From Microbacterium karelineae (lineage in GTDB: Bacteria; Actinomycetota; Actinomycetes; Actinomycetales; Microbacteriaceae): 64,000 bases of DNA. The notes below the pieces were generated by a model, which ran no database searches, was not told the DNA's origin, and worked only from the letters and a program-made list of their open reading frames with translations. Shown one piece after another: positions 42,516 to 50,913 of the stretch. Each line of letters begins with the position of its first letter. The stretch's first letter is position 1. The stretch spans positions 186,001-250,000 of the forward strand of contig NZ_WFIX01000182.1 of assembly GCF_009745985.1 (NCBI RefSeq), given 5' to 3'. A program made the translations under genes and the position numbers.

Positions 42516-43826
42516 TCACAGGGCGCCGAGCGCGGTGTCGAGGGCGATGAGGAACTCGCCCACCTCGGCCTCGCTCACGGTGCACGGCGGGACGACGTGG
42601 ATGCGGTTCGCGGCCGTGAACGGGATGACCCCGTTCTCGAGCAGGAGCGCCTTCACCCGCGCGACGGCCTCGTCCGGGACCGGTTCGCGCGTCGCGCGGT
42701 CGCTCACGAGCTCGACGGCCCAGAAGACTCCGAGCCCGCGGACCTCGCCGATGACGGAGTGTCTCTCGGCGAGGTCTCGGAGCCCCGGCCCGATCGCGAC
42801 GGATCCGATGCGCCGCGCGTTCTCGACGATGCGCTCCTCGGTCATCGCGTCGAGGGCGGCGACGATCGACGCCGCCGCGAGCGGATGTCCGGAGTAGGTG
42901 AGCCCGCCGGGGAAGACCGTCTCGTCGAAGCGGCCCGCGACGTGCGGCGCCGGGAGCACGCCGCCGACCGGCACGTACCCCGAGTTGACTCCCTTCGCGA
43001 AGGTGACGAGGTCGGGGACGATCCCCTGCGGGTTCGTCTCGTCGCTGTGCCACGAGAACCACTCCCCCGCGCGGCCGAATCCGGACATCACCTCGTCGAC
43101 GATCAGCAGGATCCCGTTCGCGTCGCAGACCTCGCGCACGCCGGCGAGGTAGCCCGCGGGCGGGACGAGGACGCCCGCCGTCCCGGGGATGCCCTCGAGG
43201 AGGATCGCGGCGATGGAGTCGGCCCCCTCCGCCGCGATGACGCGGCCGAGGTGCTCGAGCGCGCGCTCGCACTCCTGCTCGGGCGAGTCCGCCCAGAACT
43301 CGCTCCGATACGCGAAGGGCCCGAAGAAGTGCACGTGGCCGCGGGAGAACTCGTTGGGCACGCGCCGCCAGTCGCCCGTCGCCGCGATCGCCGCCCCGGT
43401 GTTCCCGTGGTAGCTGCGGTACTGGCTGAGGATCTTGTCGCGTCCCGTGACGATGCGCGCCATGCGCATCGCGTTCTCGTTGGCATCGGCGCCGCCGTTC
43501 GTGAAGAACACCGTGTCGAAGTCGCCGCCGGCCCTGTCGAGGATCCGCCGCGCCGCCTCGCCGCGCGTGAGGTTGACGGTCGCGGGTCCGATCGTCGCGA
43601 GCTCGCCCGCCTGCCGCCGGATCGCCTCGACGACGCGCGGGTGCCCGTGGCCGATGTTGACGTTGACGAGCTGGCTCGAGAAGTCGAGGTATTCGCGGCC
43701 GTCGTGGTCCCACACCCTGGTGCCGGCCCCGCCCGCGATCACCATCCCGGCGGGCGCTCCCTGGGCCGACCAGGAGTGGAAGACGTGCCGGTCGAGGTCG
43801 CGCGCGCGCTGCGCGAGCTCGCTCAC
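42516..43826 (-). CDS. Class III PLP-dependent aminotransferase
   Basis: The 436-residue enzyme is of the omega-amino acid:pyruvate transaminase type. It has FTNGGADANENAMRMARIVT, YRSYHGNTGAA, LIVDEVMSGFGRAGEW, with the PLP-binding lysine in FAKGVNSGYVP. In this operon the likely donor is beta-alanine or 3-aminoisobutyrate released by beta-ureidopropionase (inference). GTG 43826 overlaps the stop of the solute-binding gene (GTGA). Confidence 0.88.
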   Translation of the reverse strand: MSELAQRARDLDRHVFHSWSAQGAPAGMVIAGGAGTRVWDHDGREYLDFSSQLVNVNIGHGHPRVVEAIRRQAGELATIGPATVNLTRGEAARRILDRAGGDFDTVFFTNGGADANENAMRMARIVTGRDKILSQYRSYHGNTGAAIAATGDWRRVPNEFSRGHVHFFGPFAYRSEFWADSPEQECERALEHLGRVIAAEGADSIAAILLEGIPGTAGVLVPPAGYLAGVREVCDANGILLIVDEVMSGFGRAGEWFSWHSDETNPQGIVPDLVTFAKGVNSGYVPVGGVLPAPHVAGRFDETVFPGGLTYSGHPLAAASIVAALDAMTEERIVENARRIGSVAIGPGLRDLAERHSVIGEVRGLGVFWAVELVSDRATREPVPDEAVARVKALLLENGVIPFTAANRIHVVPPCTVSEAEVGEFLIALDTALGAL

Positions 43827-44959
43827 GCGCCGCCCTCGGCGAGGTCCACGTCGATCGGCGCGAACTCGAGCCCGTGGACGTCGACACCCTCGGCCTCGAG
43901 CTCGTCGAGCGCCTGCTGGACGTAGTCGTTCGTGTAGGCGGACGCGGGCGGCTCCTCGGTGATGAGATGGGCGCCCTGCTCGTTGACGGCGGCCAGCGCC
44001 CCGGCGACCGTGCGATCCCATGCCGCCTCGTCGATGTGGCCGATTCCGTTCTCAGCGGGCCAGACGAGCTTGTTGGTCTCGTTCGCCATCCACAGCTCGT
44101 GCCCCGCGCCCCAGCTGGAACCGGCCTCGATCGTGATGTCCGCCGCCGCCTCGACGTCGTCGCGCGCGAACGCCCACCCCTTGATGACGGCGCGTAGGAA
44201 CGCGACAGTCGTCTCGCGGTAGGCCTCGTCGTCGGCGAGCCGATCGCTGTCGGCCCAGATCGCGTCCTGGAGCATCCCACCTGCTGTGCCCTCGTAGGGG
44301 ATGACCGAGAAGTCGTCCGGCTGGTGAAGCTCGCCCGTGTCGGGATCCACGGTCTCGAGCAGCATGGCGTACTCGTTGTACGTCATCGCCTGCGCGGCGT
44401 CGATGTCGCCGGAGAGGAAGGCGTTCATATCGAAGCTCTGCGTGATGACGTCGACGGTCGACGCGTCCAGGCCCTCCGCGGCCATCGCCGCGAAGATCTC
44501 CCACTCGTTGCCGAAACCCCAGGAGCCGATGCTCTTCCCCTCGAAGTCGGACACCGAGTCGATACCCGCGTCCGCCCACGCGACCTGCAGCGTGCCCGAG
44601 CGCTGGAAGATCTGCGCGACGTTCGTGACGGCCGCGCCCTGTTCGATGGATCCGAGCACCTTGGGGACCCAGGCGACGGCGTAGTCGACGTCGCCGCTCA
44701 CGAGCGCGTCCTGTGGGACGATGTCGCCGCCCGACTCGATGATCTCGACCTCGAGCCCCTCCTCCTCGAAGAAGCCCTGATCCTGCGCCGCGAAGTACCC
44801 GGCGAACTGCGCCTGCGGCAGCCACTGCAGCTGGAGGGAGATGGGCGTGAGCCCGTCGGCGTCCGGTGCGTCGTCGACCGAGGAGCATCCGGCGAGCGCG
44901 AGGGCGGCGGCAGCCCCCGTCGCCGTGATGGCCGTCAGGCGGCCCGTGGTGCTGTTCAT
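43823..44959 (-). CDS. NMT1/THI5-like ABC transporter solute-binding lipoprotein
   Basis: The 378-residue protein has a lipoprotein signal ending at Cys25 (ALALAGCSS) and a periplasmic-binding fold of the NMT1 family: LQLQWLPQAQFAGYFAAQDQ, GDIVPQDALVSGDVDYAV, and AQAMTYNEYAM. NMT1 relatives bind pyrimidines, riboflavin, nitrate or sulfonates. In this operon the ligand is probably a pyrimidine, dihydropyrimidine or hydantoin. ATG 44959 has AAGGGGA upstream; the gene overlaps the aminotransferase gene. Confidence 0.88.
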   Translation of the reverse strand: MNSTTGRLTAITATGAAAALALAGCSSVDDAPDADGLTPISLQLQWLPQAQFAGYFAAQDQGFFEEEGLEVEIIESGGDIVPQDALVSGDVDYAVAWVPKVLGSIEQGAAVTNVAQIFQRSGTLQVAWADAGIDSVSDFEGKSIGSWGFGNEWEIFAAMAAEGLDASTVDVITQSFDMNAFLSGDIDAAQAMTYNEYAMLLETVDPDTGELHQPDDFSVIPYEGTAGGMLQDAIWADSDRLADDEAYRETTVAFLRAVIKGWAFARDDVEAAADITIEAGSSWGAGHELWMANETNKLVWPAENGIGHIDEAAWDRTVAGALAAVNEQGAHLITEEPPASAYTNDYVQQALDELEAEGVDVHGLEFAPIDVDLAEGGA

Positions 44960-44994
44960 GTTCGGTGTTCCCCTTCGTGTGAGCGATTCGATGT

Positions 44995-45789
44995 TCAGCG
45001 GTGTCCGAGGCGGGCGTTCACGCCGCGCTCGATCACCGAGGTGGCGGCGTAGAACAGCACGCCGAGCAGGATCGCGCCGAACACGAACGCCCAGCTGCGG
45101 GCATACGCGCTCTGCGCGGCGTAGGTCGAGATCAGGCCGCCGAGCCCGCCCCGCGGCCCGCCGAAGTACTCGGCCACGAGTGCGGAGATCACGGCGAGCG
45201 AGCTCGCGACGCGGATTCCCGTGACCACGTGGGGCGTGGCCGTGGGGAGCGTCACGGCGCGGAACGTCTGCCATCCCGATGCGGCGCACGCGCGCATGAG
45301 GTCGCGGTGCACGGGCGCCGTCTGGCGCAGCCCGCGCAGCGTCCCGAGGAAGACGGGCGTGAAGGTCGCGATCCCCGCGATCATCTGCCGTCCGGTCTGG
45401 CTGTCAGCCCCGAACATCGTGTTGAGAACGGGGGCGAGAGCCACGATGGGCACGACGGCGAGGGCCGCGACGATCGGGGCGAGCATGCCGTCGATCGGCC
45501 GCGTGCTCGCGGCGACGGCGGCGAGTGCGATCGCGACGACGGATCCCGCGACGAGGCCCACGAGGGTGTTGACGCCCGTCACGCCGGCGCCCTCCACGAT
45601 CGCCGGGAGGAACGCGGCGAACTCCGCGGCGATCGCCGCCGGGCTCGGCAGCGCGTATCCGTCGACGACGCCGGCCGTGACGGCCGACTGCCACACGGCG
45701 AGGCCCGCGACGCCGAGCGCGACGGGCCAGACGACCGGCCACCATCCCGACGCCGTCCGGCGCACACCCGCACCCGCCGCCGTGGTCAT
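44995..45789 (-). CDS. ABC transporter permease (SsuC/ThiX family)
   Basis: The 264-residue permease has six helices and the EAA loop region LMRACAASGWQTFRAVTLPT. It is the second permease of the operon, so the importer is a heterodimeric channel. The ATG at 45789 overlaps the ATPase stop (ATGA). A 35-base gap separates it from the solute-binding gene. Confidence 0.88.
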   Translation of the reverse strand: MTTAAGAGVRRTASGWWPVVWPVALGVAGLAVWQSAVTAGVVDGYALPSPAAIAAEFAAFLPAIVEGAGVTGVNTLVGLVAGSVVAIALAAVAASTRPIDGMLAPIVAALAVVPIVALAPVLNTMFGADSQTGRQMIAGIATFTPVFLGTLRGLRQTAPVHRDLMRACAASGWQTFRAVTLPTATPHVVTGIRVASSLAVISALVAEYFGGPRGGLGGLISTYAAQSAYARSWAFVFGAILLGVLFYAATSVIERGVNARLGHR

Positions 45790-46595
45790 CGCGTCTCCAC
45801 TCCGCGCGCCGCGATCTCGCCGCCGTGCAACGATTCTCGGACGGCCGTGATCATGTCGAAGTAGCCGCGATCCTCACGCAGGGCGTCGGCGCGATGCGCC
45901 GTGTCGACGAGATCCATCGAGACGATCTCGCTGATGCGCCCCGGCCGAGGCGACATCACGACGACGCGGTCGGAGAGGTACACCGCCTCCGGGATCGAAT
46001 GGGTGACGAAGACGACCGCCGCGCCCGTCTCGGCGCGGATCCGCAGCAGGTCAGACTGCATCTTCTCGCGGGTCATCTCGTCGAGCGCGCCGAACGGCTC
46101 GTCCATCAGCAGCAGCCGCGGCTTCTCGGCGAGCGATCGGGCGATCGCGACGCGCTGCTGCATGCCTCCGGAGAGCTGATCCGGGAAGCGGTCGGCGAAC
46201 TCGGCCAGGCCGACCATCTCAAGCAGCTCGGCGACGCGCTCGTCCCGGCGGCGCCGGCCGATCCCGTGCACCTGCAGCGGGAGCCCGACGTTCGCGGCGA
46301 CGGTGCGCCACGGCAGCAGGCCCGCCTGCTGGAAGGCGATGCCGTAGTCCTGGTCGATGCGCGCCGCCGCGGCGGGCTTGCCGAAGACCTCGACGGATCC
46401 GCTGCTCGCCCGGTCGAGGTCGGCGATCAGGCGGAGCAGCGTCGACTTGCCGCATCCCGACGGGCCGATGAGCGAGACGAACTCGCCGGGAGCGACGTCG
46501 AGATCCACGCCGCTCAGCGCGTGCACGCGCCCGTCCTTCGCGTCGAAGATGCGGTCGACGCCGCGCACGGCGACGGCGGGAGCGAGGTCGTTCAT
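45786..46595 (-). CDS. ABC transporter ATP-binding protein (SsuB/TauB family)
   Basis: The 269-residue ATPase has Walker A GPSGCGKST, Q-loop YGIAFQQAGLLPWR, signature LSGGMQQRV, Walker B LLLMDEPFGALD and H-loop VVFVTHSIPEAV. It resembles ATPases of nitrate/sulfonate/pyrimidine importers. Its ATG overlaps the stop of the first permease gene and its stop overlaps the start of the second, placing it at the centre of the importer. Confidence 0.93.
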   Translation of the reverse strand: MNDLAPAVAVRGVDRIFDAKDGRVHALSGVDLDVAPGEFVSLIGPSGCGKSTLLRLIADLDRASSGSVEVFGKPAAAARIDQDYGIAFQQAGLLPWRTVAANVGLPLQVHGIGRRRRDERVAELLEMVGLAEFADRFPDQLSGGMQQRVAIARSLAEKPRLLLMDEPFGALDEMTREKMQSDLLRIRAETGAAVVFVTHSIPEAVYLSDRVVVMSPRPGRISEIVSMDLVDTAHRADALREDRGYFDMITAVRESLHGGEIAARGVETR

Positions 46596-47461
46596 GCGGA
46601 TGCCTCCACGCGTCGGAAGTCCTTCAGGATCCCGCCGGCCGCCGCGACGGTCGCGGCGGCGACGAGCCCCAGCACGATGGCGCCGAATACCGGCGCCCAC
46701 GCCTTGGGCGGGTCCGAGGAGGCCTGACCCGCGAACTGGATGACGAGGCGACCGAGCCCGCCCCGCATGCCCGTGGAGACCTCGGCGACGACGGTGCCGA
46801 CGATGGCGCCCGCCGCCGCGAGCCGGAGCGCCGTGAGCAGGTGCGGGACGGCGGCGGGGAGGCGCAGTCGCAGGAGGGTCCCCCACCACCCCACGCCGTA
46901 GGTGCGCATCAGCTCGACATGGATCCGGTCGGGCGCGTCGAATCCTGACAGCGCGCCGACCGCGACGGGGAAGAACGCGAGATAGCTCGCGATGACGGCG
47001 ACGCTCATCTCGTCCGTCCATCCCGCCTGCGCGCCGATCGACCTGACGAGGGGCGCGAATGCGATGAGGGGGACGGTCTGGCTCAGCACGATCCACGGCA
47101 GGAGCGACATGCGGGCGATCGGCGAGGCGAGCATCGCGATCGCGAAGGCCACCCCCACGGCGAGACCCACGAGCAGCCCCACCGCCGCGATCCCGAGGGT
47201 CGTCGCCGACGCCTGCGCGATGACGAGCCACAGCGGCTCCGCGCGCGACGACGCCGTCTCGGATCCGATGAGGCGCGCGATCATGTCCCACACGTGCGGC
47301 ATCGCGAGGTCGGTGGCGCGCGGCAGGACCCGCACCGCCCCGATCGTGACCCCGTCGGCGGGGCCGAGCAGCCGGACGGCCTCCCACAGCAGGGCGACGG
47401 CGGCGAAGCCCGCGATGCCCCAGGCGATCATCCGCCTGCGCGCCGCGGCCGGCGCGCTCAC
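46592..47461 (-). CDS. ABC transporter permease (SsuC/ThiX family)
   Basis: The 289-residue permease has six helices and the loop LMRTYGVGWWGTLLRLRLPA. The start is GTG 47461, overlapping the stop of the LLM oxidoreductase gene (GTGA). It is the first permease of the importer. The region GGLGRLVIQFAGQ is similar to the matching part of the other permease (GGLGGLISTYAAQ), so the two look like diverged duplicates. Confidence 0.88.
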   Translation of the reverse strand: MSAPAAARRRMIAWGIAGFAAVALLWEAVRLLGPADGVTIGAVRVLPRATDLAMPHVWDMIARLIGSETASSRAEPLWLVIAQASATTLGIAAVGLLVGLAVGVAFAIAMLASPIARMSLLPWIVLSQTVPLIAFAPLVRSIGAQAGWTDEMSVAVIASYLAFFPVAVGALSGFDAPDRIHVELMRTYGVGWWGTLLRLRLPAAVPHLLTALRLAAAGAIVGTVVAEVSTGMRGGLGRLVIQFAGQASSDPPKAWAPVFGAIVLGLVAAATVAAAGGILKDFRRVEASA

Positions 47462-48474
47462 GAGGTCGCCCTCACGCTCTCGCGCATCGCCGGGATGATC
47501 GTCTCGCCGTACACGCGCAGCGTCTCCTCCTTGGCATCGTGCTGGAGATAGCCGGCGAACTGGTCGACGCCGATCTCACGCAGCCGCTCGAGCTTCTCGA
47601 GGTGCTGCGCGGGTGTGCCGAGCATGCAGAACCGGTCGACGATCTCGTCCGGGACGAAGTCGACGTGGTCGTTGCCGGCCCGGCCGTGCGAGTTGTAGTC
47701 ATAGCCCGTGCGCCCCGCGATGTAGTCGGTCAGCGCCTGCGGCACGGATCCCGATGATCCGTACTTCGCGACGATGTCGGCGACGTGGTTGCCGACCATG
47801 CCGCCGAACCAGCGGGTCTGGTCGCGCATGTGCTCCCAGTCGTCGCCGACGTAGAAGGGCGCCGCGACGCAGAAGGTGATGCTGTCCGGGTCGCGGCCGG
47901 CGCGCTCCGCGGCCTCGCGGACCGTCCCGATCATCCACCGGGCGATGTCGACGTCCGCGAGCTGCAGGATGTAGCCGTCCGCCACCTCGCCCGTGAGCTG
48001 CAGCGCGCGCGGGCCGTATGCCGCGACCCACATCTCGAGCTCGCTGCCCGTCGACCACGGGAAGCGGATCGTCGATCCGTGCCGTTCGACTGCGCGCGAG
48101 TTCGCGAGCTCGCGGATCACGTGCACGGCCTCGCGCAGCTCTTTCAGTGTCGACGGGCGTCCCTGCAAGGTGCGCACCGCGCTGTCGCCTCGCCCGATCC
48201 CGCACACCGTGCGGTTGCCGAACATGTCGTTGAGCGTCGCGTACAGCGACGCCGTGACCGTCCAGTCGCGCGTCGCCGGGTTCGTCACGAACGGCCCGAC
48301 CTTCACCTTCCGCGTCGCCGCGAGGATCTGGCTGTACACGACATACGGCTCCTGCCAGAGCAGGTGCGAGTCGAAGGTCCACACGTGGCTGAACCCGTGG
48401 TTCTCCGCCCGCACGGCCAGGTCGACGACGCGCGACGCGGGCGGATCGTTCTGCAGCACGACTCCGAAGTCCAT
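47458..48474 (-). CDS. LLM-class (F420/FMN-dependent) oxidoreductase of the MSMEG_2256-like group
   Basis: The 338-residue TIM-barrel protein belongs to the luciferase-like superfamily: MDFGVVLQNDPPASRVVDLA, FSHVWTFDSHLLWQEPYVVY, VGPFVTNPATRDW and VCGIGRGDSAVRTLQGRPST. Length and motifs resemble the F420-dependent family typified by MSMEG_2256 (TIGR03842), which I recall as occurring beside dihydropyrimidinase genes. Its reaction is not established. It could perform the missing reductive or oxidative step of the pathway (inference). Confidence 0.85.
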   Translation of the reverse strand: MDFGVVLQNDPPASRVVDLAVRAENHGFSHVWTFDSHLLWQEPYVVYSQILAATRKVKVGPFVTNPATRDWTVTASLYATLNDMFGNRTVCGIGRGDSAVRTLQGRPSTLKELREAVHVIRELANSRAVERHGSTIRFPWSTGSELEMWVAAYGPRALQLTGEVADGYILQLADVDIARWMIGTVREAAERAGRDPDSITFCVAAPFYVGDDWEHMRDQTRWFGGMVGNHVADIVAKYGSSGSVPQALTDYIAGRTGYDYNSHGRAGNDHVDFVPDEIVDRFCMLGTPAQHLEKLERLREIGVDQFAGYLQHDAKEETLRVYGETIIPAMRESVRATS

Positions 48475-48484
48475 GTTCTCTCCC

Positions 48485-49921
48485 TCAGCTCAGGTACTGG
48501 CTCAGACCGCGCTTGATGTAGCGCCCGTGACCGGCTCGGCCGATGTACCCCGACTCGTCGACGACGACCGTCCCGCGGGAGAGCACGACGTCGACGTGTC
48601 CGTCGATCTCGAATCCCTCCCACGCGGAGTAGTCGATGTTCATGTGATGCGCTCCCCCGACGCCGATCGACGTGTGCCCGTTCGGGTCGTAGACGACGAT
48701 GTCGGCGTCGGCCCCGGGCTGGATCACGCCCTTCCGCCCGTACATCCCGAACATGCGCGCGGGCGTCGTGGAGGTGATCTCCACCCACCTCTCGAGCGTG
48801 ATCCGGCCGTCGACGACCCCCTGGTACATGAGGTCCATGCGGTTCTCCACGCTCCCCATCCCGTTGGGGATCTTCGCGAAGCTGTCGCGGCCGAGCTCCT
48901 TCTGCTCCTTCATGCAGAACGGGCAGTGGTCGGTCGAGACCATCTGGATGTCGTTCGTGCGCAGGCTCTGCCACATCGCGTCCTGGTGGCCGTGCGCGTG
49001 CGACCGGAGCGGCGTCGAGCACACGTACTTGGCGCCCTCGAACTCACCCCATTCCTCGCTCCGCGCGGCGAGATGCTCCTCGAGCGAGAGGTACAGGTAC
49101 TGGGGGCACGTCTCGCCGAACACGTTCATCCCGCGGTCGCGCGCCGCCGCGATCTGCTCGACGGCCTGCTTCGCGGACACGTGCACGACGTACAGCGGCG
49201 CGCCCGTGAGGTCCGCGATCGAGATGACCCGGTGCGTGGCCTCCTCCTCCGTCTGCCACGGCCGCGTGAGGCCGTGCCACTCCGGCGAGGTCCGACCGGC
49301 CTCGAGCGCCTGCTCCTGCAGGACGTCGATGATGGAGCCGTTCTCGGCGTGCATCATCATCATCGCGCCGTTCTCGGCGCCCTTCTGGAAGGCCCGGAAG
49401 ATCTGCCCGTCGTCGGAGAGGAACACTCCCTTGTAGGCGGTGAAGAGCTTGAAGCTCGTCACGCCCTCGGCCACGAGCTCGTCCATGGCCGTGAGCGAGG
49501 ACGGCTGCACATCGGAGAGGATCTGGTGGAATCCGTAGTCGATCGCGCATGCGCCGGCGGCCTTCTCCTGCCACAGCGCGTGCTGGTCGAGGATGTTCTG
49601 ATCGGGGTACTGCACGACGAAGTCGACGATGCTCGTCGTGCCGCCCCAGGCGGCCGCGCGGGTCCCGGTCTCGAAGGTGTCGGATGCGAACGTGCCCCCG
49701 AACGGCATCTCCATGTGGGTGTGCGCGTCGATCCCGCCCGGGATGACATACTTCCCGGTCGCGTCGATGACGTGATCGACGGCGCGCGTCAGATCGGATC
49801 CGAGCAGCTGCGATCCGGGCTCGAGGACCGCCGCGATCGTCTCGCCGTCGACGAGGACGTCGGCGAGACCGCGACCCGTCGCGCTGACGAGAGTCCCGCC
49901 CGTGATGAGTGTCGTTGTCAT
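48485..49921 (-). CDS. hydA: Dihydropyrimidinase (D-hydantoinase)
   Basis: The enzyme opens dihydrouracil, dihydrothymine or hydantoins to N-carbamoyl amino acids. The 478-residue protein is a binuclear metal amidohydrolase. Metal ligands are His67 and His69 (GGIDAHTHME) and the carboxylated Lys158 (TSFKLFTAYKG); later ones lie in MMMHAENG, LYVVHVSAK and MVSTDHCPFCM. GNVNGMGS-type closing segments (NGMGSVENRM) are present. It stands 11 bases after the beta-ureidopropionase gene, its pathway partner. Confidence 0.95.
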   Translation of the reverse strand: MTTTLITGGTLVSATGRGLADVLVDGETIAAVLEPGSQLLGSDLTRAVDHVIDATGKYVIPGGIDAHTHMEMPFGGTFASDTFETGTRAAAWGGTTSIVDFVVQYPDQNILDQHALWQEKAAGACAIDYGFHQILSDVQPSSLTAMDELVAEGVTSFKLFTAYKGVFLSDDGQIFRAFQKGAENGAMMMMHAENGSIIDVLQEQALEAGRTSPEWHGLTRPWQTEEEATHRVISIADLTGAPLYVVHVSAKQAVEQIAAARDRGMNVFGETCPQYLYLSLEEHLAARSEEWGEFEGAKYVCSTPLRSHAHGHQDAMWQSLRTNDIQMVSTDHCPFCMKEQKELGRDSFAKIPNGMGSVENRMDLMYQGVVDGRITLERWVEITSTTPARMFGMYGRKGVIQPGADADIVVYDPNGHTSIGVGGAHHMNIDYSAWEGFEIDGHVDVVLSRGTVVVDESGYIGRAGHGRYIKRGLSQYLS

Positions 49922-49932
49922 GGGGGTTCCTC

Positions 49933-50781
49933 TCAGGGCGTGGGGATGGCGGCGTACGAGTCGGGGCGCCGATCGCGGTAGAACTGCCAGCTGTCGCGTG
50001 CCTCGCGGATGAGCGAGAAGTCGAGGTCGCGCACGAGGACCTCCTCGTCGGACGCGGAGCCGTAGGATCCGACGAGGTTGCCGCGCGGATCGCAGAACTG
50101 GCTCCGGCCGTAGAACGTGACGGCCTCGTCGCCGTACTCGTTGTCCTCCGTGCCCACGCGATTGGGCGCGGCGACGAAGTACTGGTTCGCCGCGGCGGCC
50201 GCCGGCTGCTCGAGCTCCCACAGCCGGTTCGACAGGCCCGGCTTCGTCGCGTTCGGGTTGAAGACGATGTCGGCGCCGTTCAGGCCGAGCTCGCGCCAGC
50301 CCTCGGGGAAGTGCCGGTCGTAGCAGATGTACATCCCCACCCGCCCGATCGCGGTCTCGAAGACGGGATAGCCGAGGTTCCCGGGGCGGAAGTAGAACTT
50401 CTCCCAGAACTTCTCGACGTGCGGGATGTGGTGCTTCCGATAGGTGCCGAGCACGGAACCGTCGGCGTCGACGAGCACCGAGCTGTTGTAGTAGACCCCC
50501 GTCATCGCCTCCTCGTAGATCGGAAGCACCATGACCATCCCGGTCTCCTTCGCGACGTCGGCGAAGCGCTGCACGATCGGCCCGTCGGCGGGCTCCGCGT
50601 AGCGGTAGTACTTCGGATCCTGCGTGATGCCGAAGTACGGCCCGTAGAACAGCTCCTGGAAGCTCATCACCTGCGCCCCCTGGGCCGCCGCTTCGCGGGC
50701 GAACTGCTCGTGGCGGTCGAGCATCGACGCCTTGTCGCCCGTCCAGGTCGTCTGGCTGATGGCTGCTCTCACAAGCGTCAT
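49933..50781 (-). CDS. Beta-ureidopropionase / N-carbamoyl amino acid amidohydrolase (nitrilase superfamily)
   Basis: The 282-residue enzyme hydrolyses N-carbamoyl-beta-alanine to beta-alanine, carbon dioxide and ammonia. The nitrilase triad is visible: Glu43 (SFQELFYG), Lys116 (GTYRKHHIP) and Cys153 (YICYDRHFPEGW). The sequence FWEKFYFRPGNLGYPVF fits the beta-ureidopropionase subgroup. It is the first gene of the operon and is divergent from the MocR regulator. Confidence 0.93.
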   Translation of the reverse strand: MTLVRAAISQTTWTGDKASMLDRHEQFAREAAAQGAQVMSFQELFYGPYFGITQDPKYYRYAEPADGPIVQRFADVAKETGMVMVLPIYEEAMTGVYYNSSVLVDADGSVLGTYRKHHIPHVEKFWEKFYFRPGNLGYPVFETAIGRVGMYICYDRHFPEGWRELGLNGADIVFNPNATKPGLSNRLWELEQPAAAAANQYFVAAPNRVGTEDNEYGDEAVTFYGRSQFCDPRGNLVGSYGSASDEEVLVRDLDFSLIREARDSWQFYRDRRPDSYAAIPTP

Positions 50782-50835
50782 GGGGATCCTCCGTCGTCGC
50801 GTCCGGTCGATGATGCGTTACTGTTCCGCCTGAAC

Positions 50836-50855
50836 ATTTCTCTGATATTTCTCTG
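50836..50855. promoter_or_regulatory. Tandem direct repeat in the beta-ureidopropionase/MocR intergenic region
   Basis: ATTTCTCTG occurs at 50836-50844 and again at 50847-50855, an 11-base period, in an unusually AT-rich patch of the 132-base divergent region. MocR-type regulators bind direct repeats, so this is a candidate operator for the pyrimidine operon. No clear -35/-10 pair was identified. Confidence 0.5.
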
Positions 50856-50913
50856 GCGACCGCCGCGGTTAATTCCCCGTCCGCGCCCTCGGATCCGCGG
50901 CAGGATCGACAGC

